DNA of 64,000 nucleotides from Aculops lycopersici (Eukaryota > Arthropoda > Arachnida > Trombidiformes > Eriophyidae). Below the pieces are notes generated by a model. The model saw only the letters and a list, made by a program, of their open reading frames with translations, was not told where the DNA came from and ran no database searches. Location: positions 12,149,329 to 12,213,328 of the forward strand of contig WNKI01000001.1 in the NCBI GenBank assembly GCA_015350385.1. Direction: 5' to 3'. Both the position numbers and the translations under genes were made by a program. Shown here one piece after another: positions 47,508 to 58,977 of this stretch (position 1 is the first letter of the stretch; each line of letters begins with the position of its first letter).

Positions 47508-50219
47508 CTAGCAGGTGGTTGGTTTAGGTTTGTTTTTGTTTGGTTTGGTGTAGGTGAAGGTTTAGAGGCAGTTGCAGTTGAATGGCAAGCAGTTGAGACA
47601 CACGGATTGATCAATCAGTGGGCCCAGCCGCGTTTCCGGTTTGACGCATTGTGCAAATTCCATTGCAAGCACGAGAATTGGATTAGCCGCGTGGCGGGAA
47701 GTAAATGTGCGGTGAGAGGAAGTATAATTGTTGTTAGTATTAGGATTGTTGTTGTCTAACGGTCGCATTATCTCGTTGCATCATTTGATGTAATAGTTTG
47801 CCTCCATCTCAACTGGCCAATGATAAGAGAGACGAGATCGTGGTGGACATCTTGGCCGCTCCTCTTGACGGCCATTCTTATTCCAATTCATATTCGATTC
47901 CAACTTTAATTCCAATTCTCTTGTCGTCACTGCCACCGAGAAGTTCGGACTGAGATGCAGTTTGTGTCGCTTGTTTCGCGCCAACTCGCTAGCGGCCACT
48001 CGAATCTCTCGCCCGCCTGCTAAGCAGCCAAGAAAATTCCACATACTGACCCAACAATGACCAGCTAGTGAGAGAGTGAAGGGTAGAAAGAGAGTCAACT
48101 TGTTCGAGCCGCAAGCAAACACAATGAATCATCTCAAAAGTGGACGCGCTGACAGGCAAGGAATCCCGAAACGTTCATTGGTTTCTTCTAGTCGGCGGGG
48201 CGACTAGAAGTGACGAGTGATTGTTGCTGCTGTTGCTCGGGACTGCACTAAAGCAGCGGCAAGACCGCCACCAAGAAGAGCTGATTCGATAAGCAAAAGG
48301 GGAGAGAGAGAGAGAGACTAGACTGAGATTCCGACTGCTTGGCTCGCGTTTCTCGTGTTTCTCGGCCCTCAAAGTGATGAGAGAAGTCCCGAGGAGCGAG
48401 AGCCAGCAGCTTGGCCAGCCATTCAGCCGGAGCGACGAATGAATGATGACGCACGTTGCTTCGTTTACTTGCTCGCCCTCCAAGATTCGCGGCGCCACTT
48501 TGGTTTGCTCTCGCTCTCCCTCCCAGTGAGGACGGCTAGCTAGAGCTGCCAAGGCCGACTTGGCGGGCAGATGAGTTCTCGCAGGTGAGCGAGCGCTCCG
48601 CTTGACTTCCGGCGCAATGCGAGCGGGAGTCTTATCGCTGAGCTCCGGATGGTTGGCGAGGGGCAGCAATCAACGCAAAGCAGCAGCGTAATCTCGGCGA
48701 CCGTGGTCGTGGTGGTTGCGGCAGTGAAAGTTGAAGTTGGAGTTGCTATTGGTGTGTTGTCATTGTTGGCCGAGGCGCCACTTCATTTGCGGCAACCAAG
48801 CAACGAAACTGAATATCATGTTTCCCTTTCTGGATCGCTTCTGGTTTAGCCGGACGAGGCACTTGGTTTCAGTCAACTGGCTAACCGACGCTCGCTTCCA
48901 ATTGCGTGTACGCGTCGCTCTGTTACTCTCCGTTTGTCCGTCTCGAGGTCGCTAGTAGGCCGCTAGTGGTGCTCCTCGTGGCGCGCTACAAAGGACTCAT
49001 TAGCGTTTATAGTGAGCTACCATTCAGCCAGCCGACTAGCCGACTATACAACTAACTGACTGACTGACTGGCTAGCAGACCGGCGAGCAAACACTCATTT
49101 GTTTAGAGGGCTTACCTGTCGGACGAATTGCAGTTAGCTGGCAACTTGGTCGGTGGTTGTTCTCTCGGTTGGCATATTATTTTGGTGGCACTTGTGGTGA
49201 CTCATGAGCCAAGTGAGCGACCGGCGAGCCAGATGCGACACACGAGCTGTGGGTTCTTGCGGCGGTGGCGGCAACCACCAGCGTTGCCACCGCCACCGCC
49301 GCCGCTAATGCCGCTAATACCGCTGCTAGTTGATTCGGCTCCACCACCAAACGACCGGCCATTTCTTTTTTGGCCAAGAGCAAATAGATGCTGCGCTTGC
49401 TGCCGCCAATCTAACACTAACAAAGCAACACACCACCAAAGCTTGCGGCTATTGTAGCCGACTGGCGGCCAACCATTGTGCAAGCAAATAGACGAGCCAC
49501 GTAAACAAGAACCTGGCTGGCCACCAATTTCCGGTTTCTGCAGCGACTGCAAGTGCAACTAAACACCCCGCCCGCCGCCATACAGTGGCGTGTCTCTCGT
49601 GTGCCAGAAGCTGAGGTATCTTGTGATTTGGTTGGCGCTAGTTAGACCTGTGGCATCCCATTTCGTCGAGTGGCTTGGTCATTGAATCTCCTTCGAGTAG
49701 CAACTCGCTCGTGAGAGTAAAAGCAAAGTTTTCGCCGATACAAACGGCGGCAAATTTGCAGTCTCGTTGCACACAAAAACCATCAATGTCGCCAACAAAA
49801 GCCACCGGACGACCAACGGACCGAAGAGAATGGTGCTCACGTCCGCAACTACCGATTTCCGTTGGTTGCTTGTCCAGCTGGCCACCTAGCTAACCAACGA
49901 TAAGGCGCTGGATAAGCTGAGCCAATGGGAGAAAAGGTGAAAGGTTCCGACGGGCACCACTTTTCAAGGTCGTTGGCACTCATTGCGGCCACTCAGTTGG
50001 CTTTTGGTTTTGGAGTAGTGGTTTGCGCTCCGGTTTTAGTTTCGCTTTGCAACTGCTTTGGACCACGCCGAGAGGCCATTTGTTGTTGGTTGCTGCAGAG
50101 TGCACAAGTCACAGGAGTTGTTGTCATAGAAGTTTCGCCTCAAAAAAGTGCAAATTTCAAATTGTCTTTTCCCCTTCCCTAACAACTGCTAGACAGTCAG
50201 TTGTAGGATGGATACTCAC
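47508..50219 (-). other. Intron 3 of the MATH-type gene
   Basis: Donor GTGAGT at 50219-50214 and acceptor AG at 47509-47508. It contains a perfect hairpin at 48185-48210 and no recognisable gene on either strand. Confidence 0.65.
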
Positions 50220-50471
50220 CTCCTTCACGGGAATGTCCGTGTCCATGATGGTCCCTAGATCCATTCCGTCCTGCAGATAGTAGTTGGAGTGCGGCGAGTG
50301 GCGAACTGCTAACGACTCGCGCTGGCCACCGGACTTGGGCTCCCGTCTGACCACATAGGCCGCCCACGAGATATAACGCAGGTGGTTGCGCGGCACAGAC
50401 TGGAGGTCGAGGAAGAAAAGCTTGAGTCGGAGGTTGCTCGCCGACTCGCAATCGGCCTCGACGCACCAAGA
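50220..50471 (-). CDS. MATH-type coiled-coil protein, exon 3
   Basis: Exon of exactly 84 codons, phase 0 at both ends. Acceptor CTTCTTCAG and donor GTGAGT are good. It encodes SWCVEADCESASNLRLKLFF, SVPRNHLRYISWAAYVVRR and SNYYLQDGMDLGTIMDTDI. The preceding exon ends CLDRSKQ, giving CLDRSKQ-SWCVEAD. These strings resemble a protein conserved among invertebrates as I remember it, but I cannot name it with confidence. Confidence 0.8.
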
Positions 50472-50661
50472 CTGAAGAAGTTGGTTGATGGTTTGGGGGA
50501 AATTAGTGTTTGAAGATAGTCAAGAGTTGGTGAGTGAGTGAGCATTCCATTCTCTCTCGTCGAGTTTCGGGCTCTGGTTGCCAAGGCGCAAATTTGCAAG
50601 CCTCGCTAATATATCTAATTAGTTATTTTATATATAAATATAAAGCCAGTTCTTCACTTAC

Positions 50662-51759
50662 CTGCTTGCTTCTGTCGAGACAATTGCTTGTAGGCGGCTC
50701 ATTTGGGTTTCGGTTGAGAGGAACTCGGGCCTCACTCACTGTGTTTGCGCAGAACATCTCAATGTGCACTCGCAAATCGAGCGACGCCGAGCCCCCGCTC
50801 CCGCCGCTCGTGGAGTGGTGGTGGTGGTGGGCGTGGCTTCGGGACGACGAGTGGTGGCCGGCGGACGTGGACGTGGCGGAGCCGCCAGCTGGTTGGTTCG
50901 GCTGCTGGCCAGCCGAGCGGAGGGAGATCAACTTGAGAATATTGGTGTTGCGGAATTGGTGGCCACGAATGCGACCTCCCGTGTCGCTAATCTGGTCCAG
51001 AGTTCGCGAGTCCACAAACTCGGCCGACGAGGAGGCGGAAGTGGTTGCAGGTTGAGGTTGAGCTGCTGATATATTTGTTGCCTGTTGATGGTGGCCCAAG
51101 ATCACGCGGTAGCGCACGCGACACAGCGAGTCAAAGCCACTTAATCTATTCAGGTAGACCCGACAAACTGGTTCCATATTCGGGTTGCTCGGCCCACTGA
51201 TCCCAACCATCGGGTTCGAATCCCGGTGTCTCGAATGCTTTTCCCGACCTCCACCGCCGCCGCCGCCGCCACCCAAACTGGACACTGTACTTGAAATGGA
51301 CTGTATGGAGCTCGACTGGAGCCGACTGGGCGTTAGTAAATTGGACGATGAGCTTGAGGCGGACGAGTTCTGTTGCTGCTGTTCGCTTGACTGCTGGTTG
51401 CCTGCCACCCGTACGCTCGGCACCACAAGCGGCACTATGGTAAGCGACCACTCGAATGACCCGAAGGTGAAACAATTGGTCTCTAGGTTTATCAGCTGGT
51501 TGTTGCCACTGGAACTGGACGCATTTGAGGTGGGCGTGCCGGCGGCGGACGGTTGCGTTTGCTGCTGCTGTTGCTGAGCAGGCGGCTGGCTATTTTTGAG
51601 CATCGACTTGTACTGCGTCAGAACATTTGGGTTTAGTTGAATGTCGCACTCGAAAATGGTTCTCATGTTGCTAAGTGAGAGTTCGAAAAGGAACTCGCCA
51701 GTTTCATTGCTGAATCGCCGCTCGTTTAACTCGGACATTTGGATCCACCGCGAGACTCC
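50662..51759 (-). CDS. MATH-type coiled-coil protein, exon 2
   Basis: Exon of exactly 366 codons, phase 0 at both ends, between acceptor CAACAACAG and donor GTAAGT. It starts GVSRWIQMSELNERRFSNET, the typical end of a MATH/TRAF-type beta-sandwich. It continues with a second sandwich-like part: GEFLFELSLSNMRTIFECDI, then CFTFGSFEWSLTIVPL and CRVYLNRLSGFDSLCRVRYR, with Gln, Ser and Gly loops inserted. It ends with LDLRVHIEMFCANTVSEARV. MATH domains bind receptor tails and adaptor proteins in the cytosol. The fold assignment is by motif pattern only and moderately sure. Confidence 0.8.
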
Positions 51760-53601
51760 CTGTTGTTGCAATTTAATGTGTTGTTGTGTTGGTGCAGAGT
51801 GGAAGCAGTGAGGAGAGAGTTAGTTTTGGCTTTTAGTAGAGTGAGTTTGTGTCCAAAATAAACCTGTCGGCGCTTAATTTGGCGCTTGAGTGCGTCAGAG
51901 ATGATTGCTCTTATAATCGTTAAGGAGCTATTTGTCCACCAGCTAGCCGATGAAACGAGCAAGTGACTGACTGACTAACTGACTTGCTGGCGCTTAGTGG
52001 TTGCCAGCGCGAGCCATGAACCTAACGGTTGGCCAGGTGAGCGGAAAGGCAAAACTTTGCTCACTTGAGGATTCGATTATGCAACTGGAGGCGGCGTGTG
52101 TTGTGCTGCTTGCGGGGCACGAGCTTGATACACTAACACAACGGCGGCCTTATTCCCACTACGATGCTGCCATTAATGTCGCTGTTGCCAAATAGAAGAA
52201 AGAATGACCTGATAGATTTTGGGTGTTAGCGCGCGCAAATTGGACCGGCCAGTCGGGACAAAGGAGCCGAAATTTGAAGGTGCAGTAGTTTGTGTGAGAG
52301 CTAGACTTTCGTTTGGTCCGTTGCCGTCAGCTTGATGGCCGATTGTTGTTGTCGGTTGCTCAGCAGGTAGGCAGCTCGGTCTAAACAAAGAGACACAGAG
52401 AGAAGGTAACTTCCTGCTCCTCTGACGCCAACCGAACCGATAAACACAAAGTAGTCGGCTAGTGGGAGAAGGGAAGGAAACCCCGCGTCGCTTTTGGACA
52501 CCAAGTTGGAGAGCGAAACAAAAGATTAGAGTCTAATGGGGAGCTCGTTGCGCGCTAAACCAGCCATTTGGTTGGGGTTCCGCTTGCCTCCGCAAAATTG
52601 GTGGGCGACGATATTGGCATTGCCTTTGCAACCGCCGTCGCCGGCTTCAACCTCTACGATCGATTGCAATCGGCCGAGCCATGTGAGCTCTCGGCGACAC
52701 CAATTGATTCGCGATCAACCGGAAGTTGGCCGATTGGCAAGCTGAGCGCGGCGAGATCAACGCAGGTTTCTGGATCAGCGTTGACCTAACGGGTCAGTGG
52801 AGCCGCGGAACTGGGGGTCTCTTTATCTTTTAGCCGTTGCACAAACTCATTTCGGCCGCTCGCCGGCAATCAATTGGTTGTGGTGGTTGCTGCGGCGACG
52901 GCGGCGGGCTCAATGGTGGGCGACGTCTCCGTCGTTTAGCATCCCGGTCGTCGCAGCAAATCCGACTTGCTGGCCGCTTGCTCGGCAGTGTTTGCTCAGC
53001 GAGGTGACAAAACTGCGCCTAGTCTCTTGTCATCGTCGGCCTCGTGGTTGCTTCCTCCTTCTCTCGTTGCGGGGGCGAGCTGGCTGCGCCCACGAACAGG
53101 AAGTAAGCGACTTTTGCTAGCACCAGAGACGAGGCCAAAGGCAAATTGCGAGAAAACTTGAGCTCATAGCAAAGTTGCTAGTGAGTTGACGAGCTCACTA
53201 GCTAGTCAAGGAGCAAGAAAAAGAAAACTCATCGACGCCAACAGCAACAACGACTACCACGACAGACGTAGAGTCTGACTTATTAAATTTCGGTCCTCTA
53301 CTTGCGGGCAAATAGGCGTGTCACTCTGGTTTCGCTTTCCTCACTTCACTTCACTTTTCTTCATTCCGCTGGCTACTAACTTTTCTCGGGCGTCACTCGA
53401 AGCTTAGAAATAGGGAGGAACTCGTAACCGAGAAAGCCAAAGAGCGAACTGAGGAAAATCGAATTGCAAATCGCGCAAAACAACAGCGACAAGTCAGTGG
53501 GCTTGAAGAGGAAGCAGCAGGCAACTATATCAACAGAATGGAAAAGAAAATAACGGAGCTTGGAGAAAGAGGAGAGGAGAGGGAGTGAGAGAGAAATAGT
53601 A

Positions 53602-53609
53602 GAAAAGTC
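53602..53609. repeat. Target site duplication, left copy (GAAAAGTC)
   Basis: Identical to 53993-54000 on the other side of the element. The following GG also repeats, so up to 10 bp are shared. Confidence 0.85.
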
Positions 53610-53992
53610 GGTTGTTGTATCGCTCTGCCAAAACACGGGATTTCCCATAGGGATTGTCCGCCCGTCACTGTGTGTGCGCAGCGGCCACCGCCGCTGCGAA
53701 CCAAAACCAACGCAAGCGCTTCGCGCTTGCTAACCAAACCAAACCAAACCAAACCAACAAAACCATCAAGCGCTTCGCGCTTGATAACCCATTTAGGCAC
53801 TTTTATTCATTTTCATCATTTCTAGCAGTGATTCGAACTTGTCTTCTTCTCTTTTTTGCACATAAGAAAATCGAAGTATCAACAAATGCAGACGATCAGA
53901 AAAATTTGAATGAGCGTGCGCTGAACGCCCATAGAGCGCAACGCTAATTTACTATGGGAAATCCCGTGTTTTGGCAGAGCGATACAACACCC
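53610..53992. mobile_element. MITE-like non-autonomous DNA transposon with 41-bp terminal inverted repeats
   Basis: The 383-bp unit has terminal inverted repeats 53610-53650 and 53952-53992 that match at 40 of 41 positions (left GGTTGTTGTATCGCTC, right complement GGGTGTTGTATCGCTC). It is flanked by the direct repeat GAAAAGTC (53602-53609 and 53993-54000), an 8-bp target site duplication. The interior has no transposase. Eight-base duplications are known for hAT, P and Merlin-type elements; the superfamily cannot be decided without a related full-length copy. Two small hairpins and an ACCAA array lie inside. The near-perfect repeats suggest recent insertion. Confidence 0.9.
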
Positions 53993-54000
53993 GAAAAGTC
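53993..54000. repeat. Target site duplication, right copy (GAAAAGTC)
   Basis: Identical to 53602-53609. Confidence 0.85.
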
Positions 54001-56343
54001 GGCTGCAATATGCCGCCGGAAGTGGTGAGCAGTTTCCCCTTCAGTGAGTTGCCATTGGAGGTCTTGGCGGCTTAGTCTTCGTCATGTTTCCATCAGCTCG
54101 CACTTCGTTTTGTTGCTTGGTCTCAATGTTAGTCCCTAACGCTGAAGGCATCCTACTCTCTCGTAACTTTGCATTGTTTCGTGCTACTTCCATTTGGTCT
54201 CTTGTTTTATGCCAACCAAACCGAGCCAAGGCAGCAGCACAAATCAATCCCCGGCGCATAGCGACAAGATTTATGCGCGAAAATTCCGACTCAACTCTAG
54301 TCTATGGCAACAGGAAGCTTAGTCAGAGTGTTCAGTTACCTGACTGCAGGAGGTTTCGTGTTATGGATGGTAACGGTAGTGGTGGTGGTTGTTGTTGCTG
54401 CTCCCACTGTTGTAGTGGTGGCGTCACATTGAATCCTATTGCTTCACCCGGAAACCATGAGCTCAAAATCCCGAATACCCGGCGACCGTTAGACTCTCGA
54501 GGTGGATGTGGCTCACTCGCTAGCTCGTCGTCGTGGGCGCAAGTGAACCAGGACAACAAACCGAAAAATCTCAGTGACAAGCTCGACTAATTGGCTGCTC
54601 AGTCGAGTGGCCGACGAACTGGAAGTAACCAACAAGCTGCTTAGCTGGCAGTCCAATTAGCAATTAGTCGCGGGCGGTGGCCTGCTTCTCGTTGCGTGTA
54701 GTGGTGGGTTACAAAAGCGCGACTTTGCCCCGTCGCCACTCACTTTGCATCGCTAGCTTGCCATCGTTGCTCTCATGGATACCACCGGGTTGCTGCTTGT
54801 TGCGAGTTATGCTTTTAATAGAGCCGATAAATTTGACTTGATCGGCGCCAACGTGTCAGTCAATCTGCCGCCGGTTGAGCGCCGGCAGTCGGTCCACTTT
54901 CACCACTACGCTCGTCAATCGAACGGCTCATGCGTTGCCAGCACTCGCGCAGTCTATCTCCCTGGCCTCTGCATTACATAGCTACCAGCTTCCACCCAAC
55001 AACTACCGATAGGAACGTCGTTTGTAGTGGTGGCGGTGGTTGCGGCGGTTGTTGGGGCGGCCAATTAAAAGTGACGCCCGAAGCGCAACCCCTTCGCTGT
55101 GCAGTCGTCGCCAAGCGGTTTTGAGCTTGACGCGCAAAGCTTGACGGATTCAATGGCTGACTGGCTGGCATCCCCGCTGCTTCCTCTCGTAGACAACACG
55201 AGCCTTCAGCTTGTCGGCATTAACATTGACTCGTCGTCGCTTGCTACTAATAGAAAGTAGTCGCCGCCGCTGGCTAGTGAGAATAGCACAAGCCACCGAT
55301 CCGATTGGTAGTCGACAGGCAAATCCTCTCTCGTTGCTTGCCGGTTGCGACGCTTCGGGCTCTCTGATCTAAGCTATGTGTTCACCCAACAACAAACCCG
55401 CCGCACAAAGCCGAGTTTAAATGTATAAATTTCACCAGGAGCTGGGCAACGAACCGCAAATAGGCAGTAGCAGTAGCCGCATTGGGAGCAGCCCCGAGAG
55501 CATAAACCGGAAGCTGGCCGGCTGGCTGAAATCCAATGCGTTGCTCTTGGGCCGATTGAAATTTTTTGGCCCAATGACTGGAAGCATGGGATTTGTTGTA
55601 GTAAAAGTAGTAGTAGTAGTCGTGATATTATTGTGATGACAGGAAGGCGCCGGCATGTAGCAATATAAACCGAGGGATAGAGGGAGAGTGTTCAGTCCAT
55701 TGGATTGCCCATAGAAATGAGCTCATTACCATTGACCGGCTGCGCGCGTGAGTAGTTGGCGACAAGGCAACACTGTGGGCCCGAGTGAGTGGAAGTAGAA
55801 GTGGAAGTGAGGAGAAAGTGGTCACAATAGCAACACCATCGCTGAGAATGTAGCAGCCAATGAGACCGGCGCCCACTGGCCATCGATGTGCCGCCAATTG
55901 CAATGGCATAGTCGACAGTTTGTCGCCTGCCAGTCAAGCAAAGCTAACCACTAGCTAGCTCGCCAACTACTTCCAAACGCCAGTTTGAGCTTCACTTCCA
56001 ACACAAGTTTTTTAAAATTGGCCGCAACGACTCCACTTCCAGATTGCGCGTCCACCACTCGGCTCGTCATACTGGCGCCCTTTCCGCTCGGCCTGACCCA
56101 CGAGTCGTCTTCGTCTTCGGTTGGTGTGCTATTGGTCCCGCTCCTACGTGCCAACCGAATGTCACTTACTCCCCCTCTTCCTCCAGCAGCCAAGCAAGAG
56201 AACGGGCGATCAAACAACAAGCTCAAACGCCACGGACACAATCGCAAACGCTTATGCCGAGAGAAGCTCGCTCGCCCGGCCAGATAGCTAACGGTCTAGC
56301 GATTGAGCCGTCGCCTTTTAGCAGGAGAACTACGGAAGGGGCA

Positions 56344-56375
56344 CCAAGCACCTGAGTTGCAACTCAGGTGCTTGG
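56344..56375. repeat. Perfect 32-bp palindrome
   Basis: CCAAGCACCTGAGTTG followed at once by its exact reverse complement, with no spacer. It lies inside an intron; function unknown. Confidence 0.95.
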
Positions 56376-57178
56376 ATGGTGGTCGCGTGCTGGCCACGAA
56401 TAACCTAAGCGCGCGTGCAATTGTTGCTAGGTTGTGATTGATTAGGCTCATTGTGGCCACAGAGGATCGAGGCCGTGAGCCAAATGCAGCTGGATTCAGG
56501 TGGGAGGCGCGTCTAGCTAGGCAGCGGTTGCCGCTTCGGCTCGGAGCAAGCGGCTAGAATTTCGCCCGTTCGTCGGATGTCTCTGGCAGACAAGACGGAG
56601 CAGGCGACAGATTAGGAAAAGGAGAATTGGTGGAAAAGTTGGCGACAGGGGCAGATGCAAACGAGCCAACTTTTGTCGCCACTCCTCTCTGTTGTACTAG
56701 TACGGGGGAAAATTTCCAACGCTCCGACCCGACCTCCTAGTCCCGCCTGCTGGGGACGAGGGTGTGGCCAAGAGTCGGACCCACTCAAGGGAAGGAGAGA
56801 CTGCAATCAACTTGAGTTGCTCAAAACAAAAAACTTGAGACCACATCTTAGTTTGGCAGGCGGAAGTGCGAGCGAGTAAGTGAATAAAAGGGGAGTGAGG
56901 ATCCAGGTTTGAGTTGAGACGTTCACCTGGTTCGAGATCGGGGAGGCCGGCCAAAAATGGGTGACTGGGCTATTTGAGTTTAAAAATTTATTGAGGAGCG
57001 AAAGCTTAGGGCGAGGGACTTCAGTGCACAGGAGGAACGCGTTACTCTCGATCAGCCGGCTCACTTCCGGCCTGAGTATTGACACTCTCCGGTTGCCTGT
57101 GAGTTCAACTCAACTAAGCCCAACGACGAAGAGGAGGACAAAGACGAGCAGGTTAAGTTGAGAAGAGGAGAGAAGAGA

Positions 57179-57213
57179 CGAGCCGAGCCGAGCCGAGCCG
57201 AGCCGAGCCGAGC
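57179..57213. repeat. (GAGCC)n pentanucleotide array
   Basis: About six tandem GAGCC units inside the large intron. Confidence 0.9.
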
Positions 57214-58600
57214 TGAGAGTCCGGCCCACGCGTACAAACTCAAGTGGCGAAAGGCTCGCCATTCATCATGCGGCTTCGGTGGTGGTTGCACAAATGCTTG
57301 CGGTGGCTCCTCTCTGGCTCACTGGTGCACCAAGAGTTACGCTGATCCGTATCTCTGCTGGAGCTCCACGAGAAGCAATAGCAACTCGTGAAGCCACTTG
57401 CAAGCTCGCAGTTGCCTAGCTGGCAAACCAGGGTAGAGCAAGCAAAACCAACGAGGAACTGGTAGAACCGATGAGAAGCGCCTAGTGCCGGCCGGAATTG
57501 ATGAACTGCGTTGGCGGCCGGACAATCAATCACGAACTTTGCTTTGCTCCCGAGCCAAAACCGCCGACGTCGACGTCGTTGATTACTCCTCTTTTCTCTC
57601 TCTCTCTCTCTTCCTGACTTCCGCGAGCCTCGCCGTGGTTTTGGTCAGTCGAGCAGTCAGCTGATCTAATGCTGGCCAGTGGAGTGGGCGCGCCGCTCGG
57701 ACGCCCGTCGAGTTTCGCGCTCTGGAAGTTCAAAGAAACGAGTAACATGGCGACATACGCGCACAATAAATAAGCAAATCAATAAAATTAGAAGTCGTTG
57801 CTGTTGTCCTTGTTGCTTGTTACGCAAGCCTCGCGGCGTTGGCCAAAAATCTGAGAGTGTTGTGGAAATCCACGGCCAAATGACCACTGGACCAGAGCCC
57901 AGCAACTTGGCCGCCAGTATCTGTGCTCCGAGGACTTTGCTCGTCTTCATTCAAAGTGGTGGTCAGTCATAAGCCGGCTAGAGGAACGGCGAGGGTCTGG
58001 TGCGGAAGCGCCGCCGGCCATCGAGCAACGAACCAATGGACTTGCAAGAGAAAGAGAGAGCTAGTTTCTCTAGCTAGCGAGCACATCCCGCGACGTCCGG
58101 TGCAAACGTGCCACACTGGCAGCTAATCCGCCCACCCGGATTCCACGAGTCGCGGTGAAACTTTTCGTTGACCACTCGCCGCTTGCGAGTGGTCCCGCGA
58201 CACTTCCGGCGTGGCGTTGGCAAACTCACGAGCTTGCGAGCTTGCAGCTAAACAGGGACCATTTGCGCATAATTGCACCTGTAACGTAACCGCTAGTTGG
58301 AGCGCCGCTCGGCTGGTCAGCCGCTCAGCTTGCCAGCTAGTAACCAATGGACGGGATATAGCGGCCCGAAGTCGGTTCCCAAAGCGAACCCTGTGCGCCC
58401 ATTTGAATATCAATCGGTTTCATCAAGCCGGAAGTCGATGTTTGTCGGTCAGCAAACTGACCAGCAACTCTGGCTACCGGCCGCCATTAGTGCTAACGAC
58501 TCACTCACTCTCTTCCCTTTAAGAGGCATACGTTTTAGCCTGAAGACTCCAAGTTCTCGACTACAATCTACTAGTAGCAAGCACGACCACCTCTACTCAC

Positions 58601-58977
58601 CTGCATTGGATTTGTTATGGTAAATTTGGCCTGGCGCTTCACGTAAACTTGGTTCCTGCTAAAGTGGTCGCAATTGAGGAGTGCCAGTTGGAAGTCGACC
58701 ACACAGGCAGTATTTGGGCTCGGGTTTCTCAGGAGCAAGTGGACGCCGAGCACTCGCTCGGCGGGCCGCTGGAAGGAGATGGCCCAACGGTGATAGCCGA
58801 AGCAAAAGTCCTTGGTGGTGGCGTCTCGGTGAAAGTCGCGCGTGACTGACTTCGTGACAATGAAGGTGAATATTCCTGTTTCGCCGCGATCATTTAGTCG
58901 CGAGAATCTATTGAGCAGCGCCATGATTTTGTCACTCCACTTTATCGGCCTTTCAAAATCTCTCTCAAACTTGATCG
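58601..58977 (-). CDS. MATH-type coiled-coil protein, first recognised exon (5' part incomplete)
   Basis: The minus-strand frame ends at NPMQ before a GTGAGT donor (phase 0) and joins the exon starting GVSRW. It encodes DFCFGYHRWAISFQRPAERV, LGVHLLLRNPSP and VVDFQLALLNCDHFSRNQVY, the pattern of a MATH/TRAF-type domain (Trp-containing strand, then LGVxL, then a VDFxLxLLN strand). An acceptor-like CTATTTGTAG precedes 58977, which suggests another coding exon upstream that I could not find. Otherwise translation could start at the ATG at 58924 (MALLNRFSRLND, A at -3 and G at +4). With all exons the product would be at least about 1300 aa. Probably a cytosolic scaffold; the role is unknown. Confidence 0.75.

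Larger units (their letters stand above)
51760..58600 (-). other. Intron 1 of the MATH-type gene (hosts a MITE)
   Basis: Donor GTGAGT at 58600-58595 and acceptor AG at 51761-51760. It contains the MITE-like element 53610-53992, a perfect 32-bp palindrome 56344-56375, a (GAGCC)n array 57179-57213, a CT run near 57594-57612 and a hairpin 58149-58201. No gene seen. Confidence 0.7.

Noticed and set aside
51200..51240. tRNA T-arm-like sequence GGGTTCGAATCCCGG
   Set aside because: It lies inside coding exon 2 of the MATH-type gene (opposite strand), has no A box or acceptor stem at the right distance, and does not fold as a tRNA.
53654..53947. Frame inside the MITE as transposase remnant
   Set aside because: Starts at GTG, is under 100 aa, overlaps the hairpins and ACCAA repeats, and has no transposase motif.
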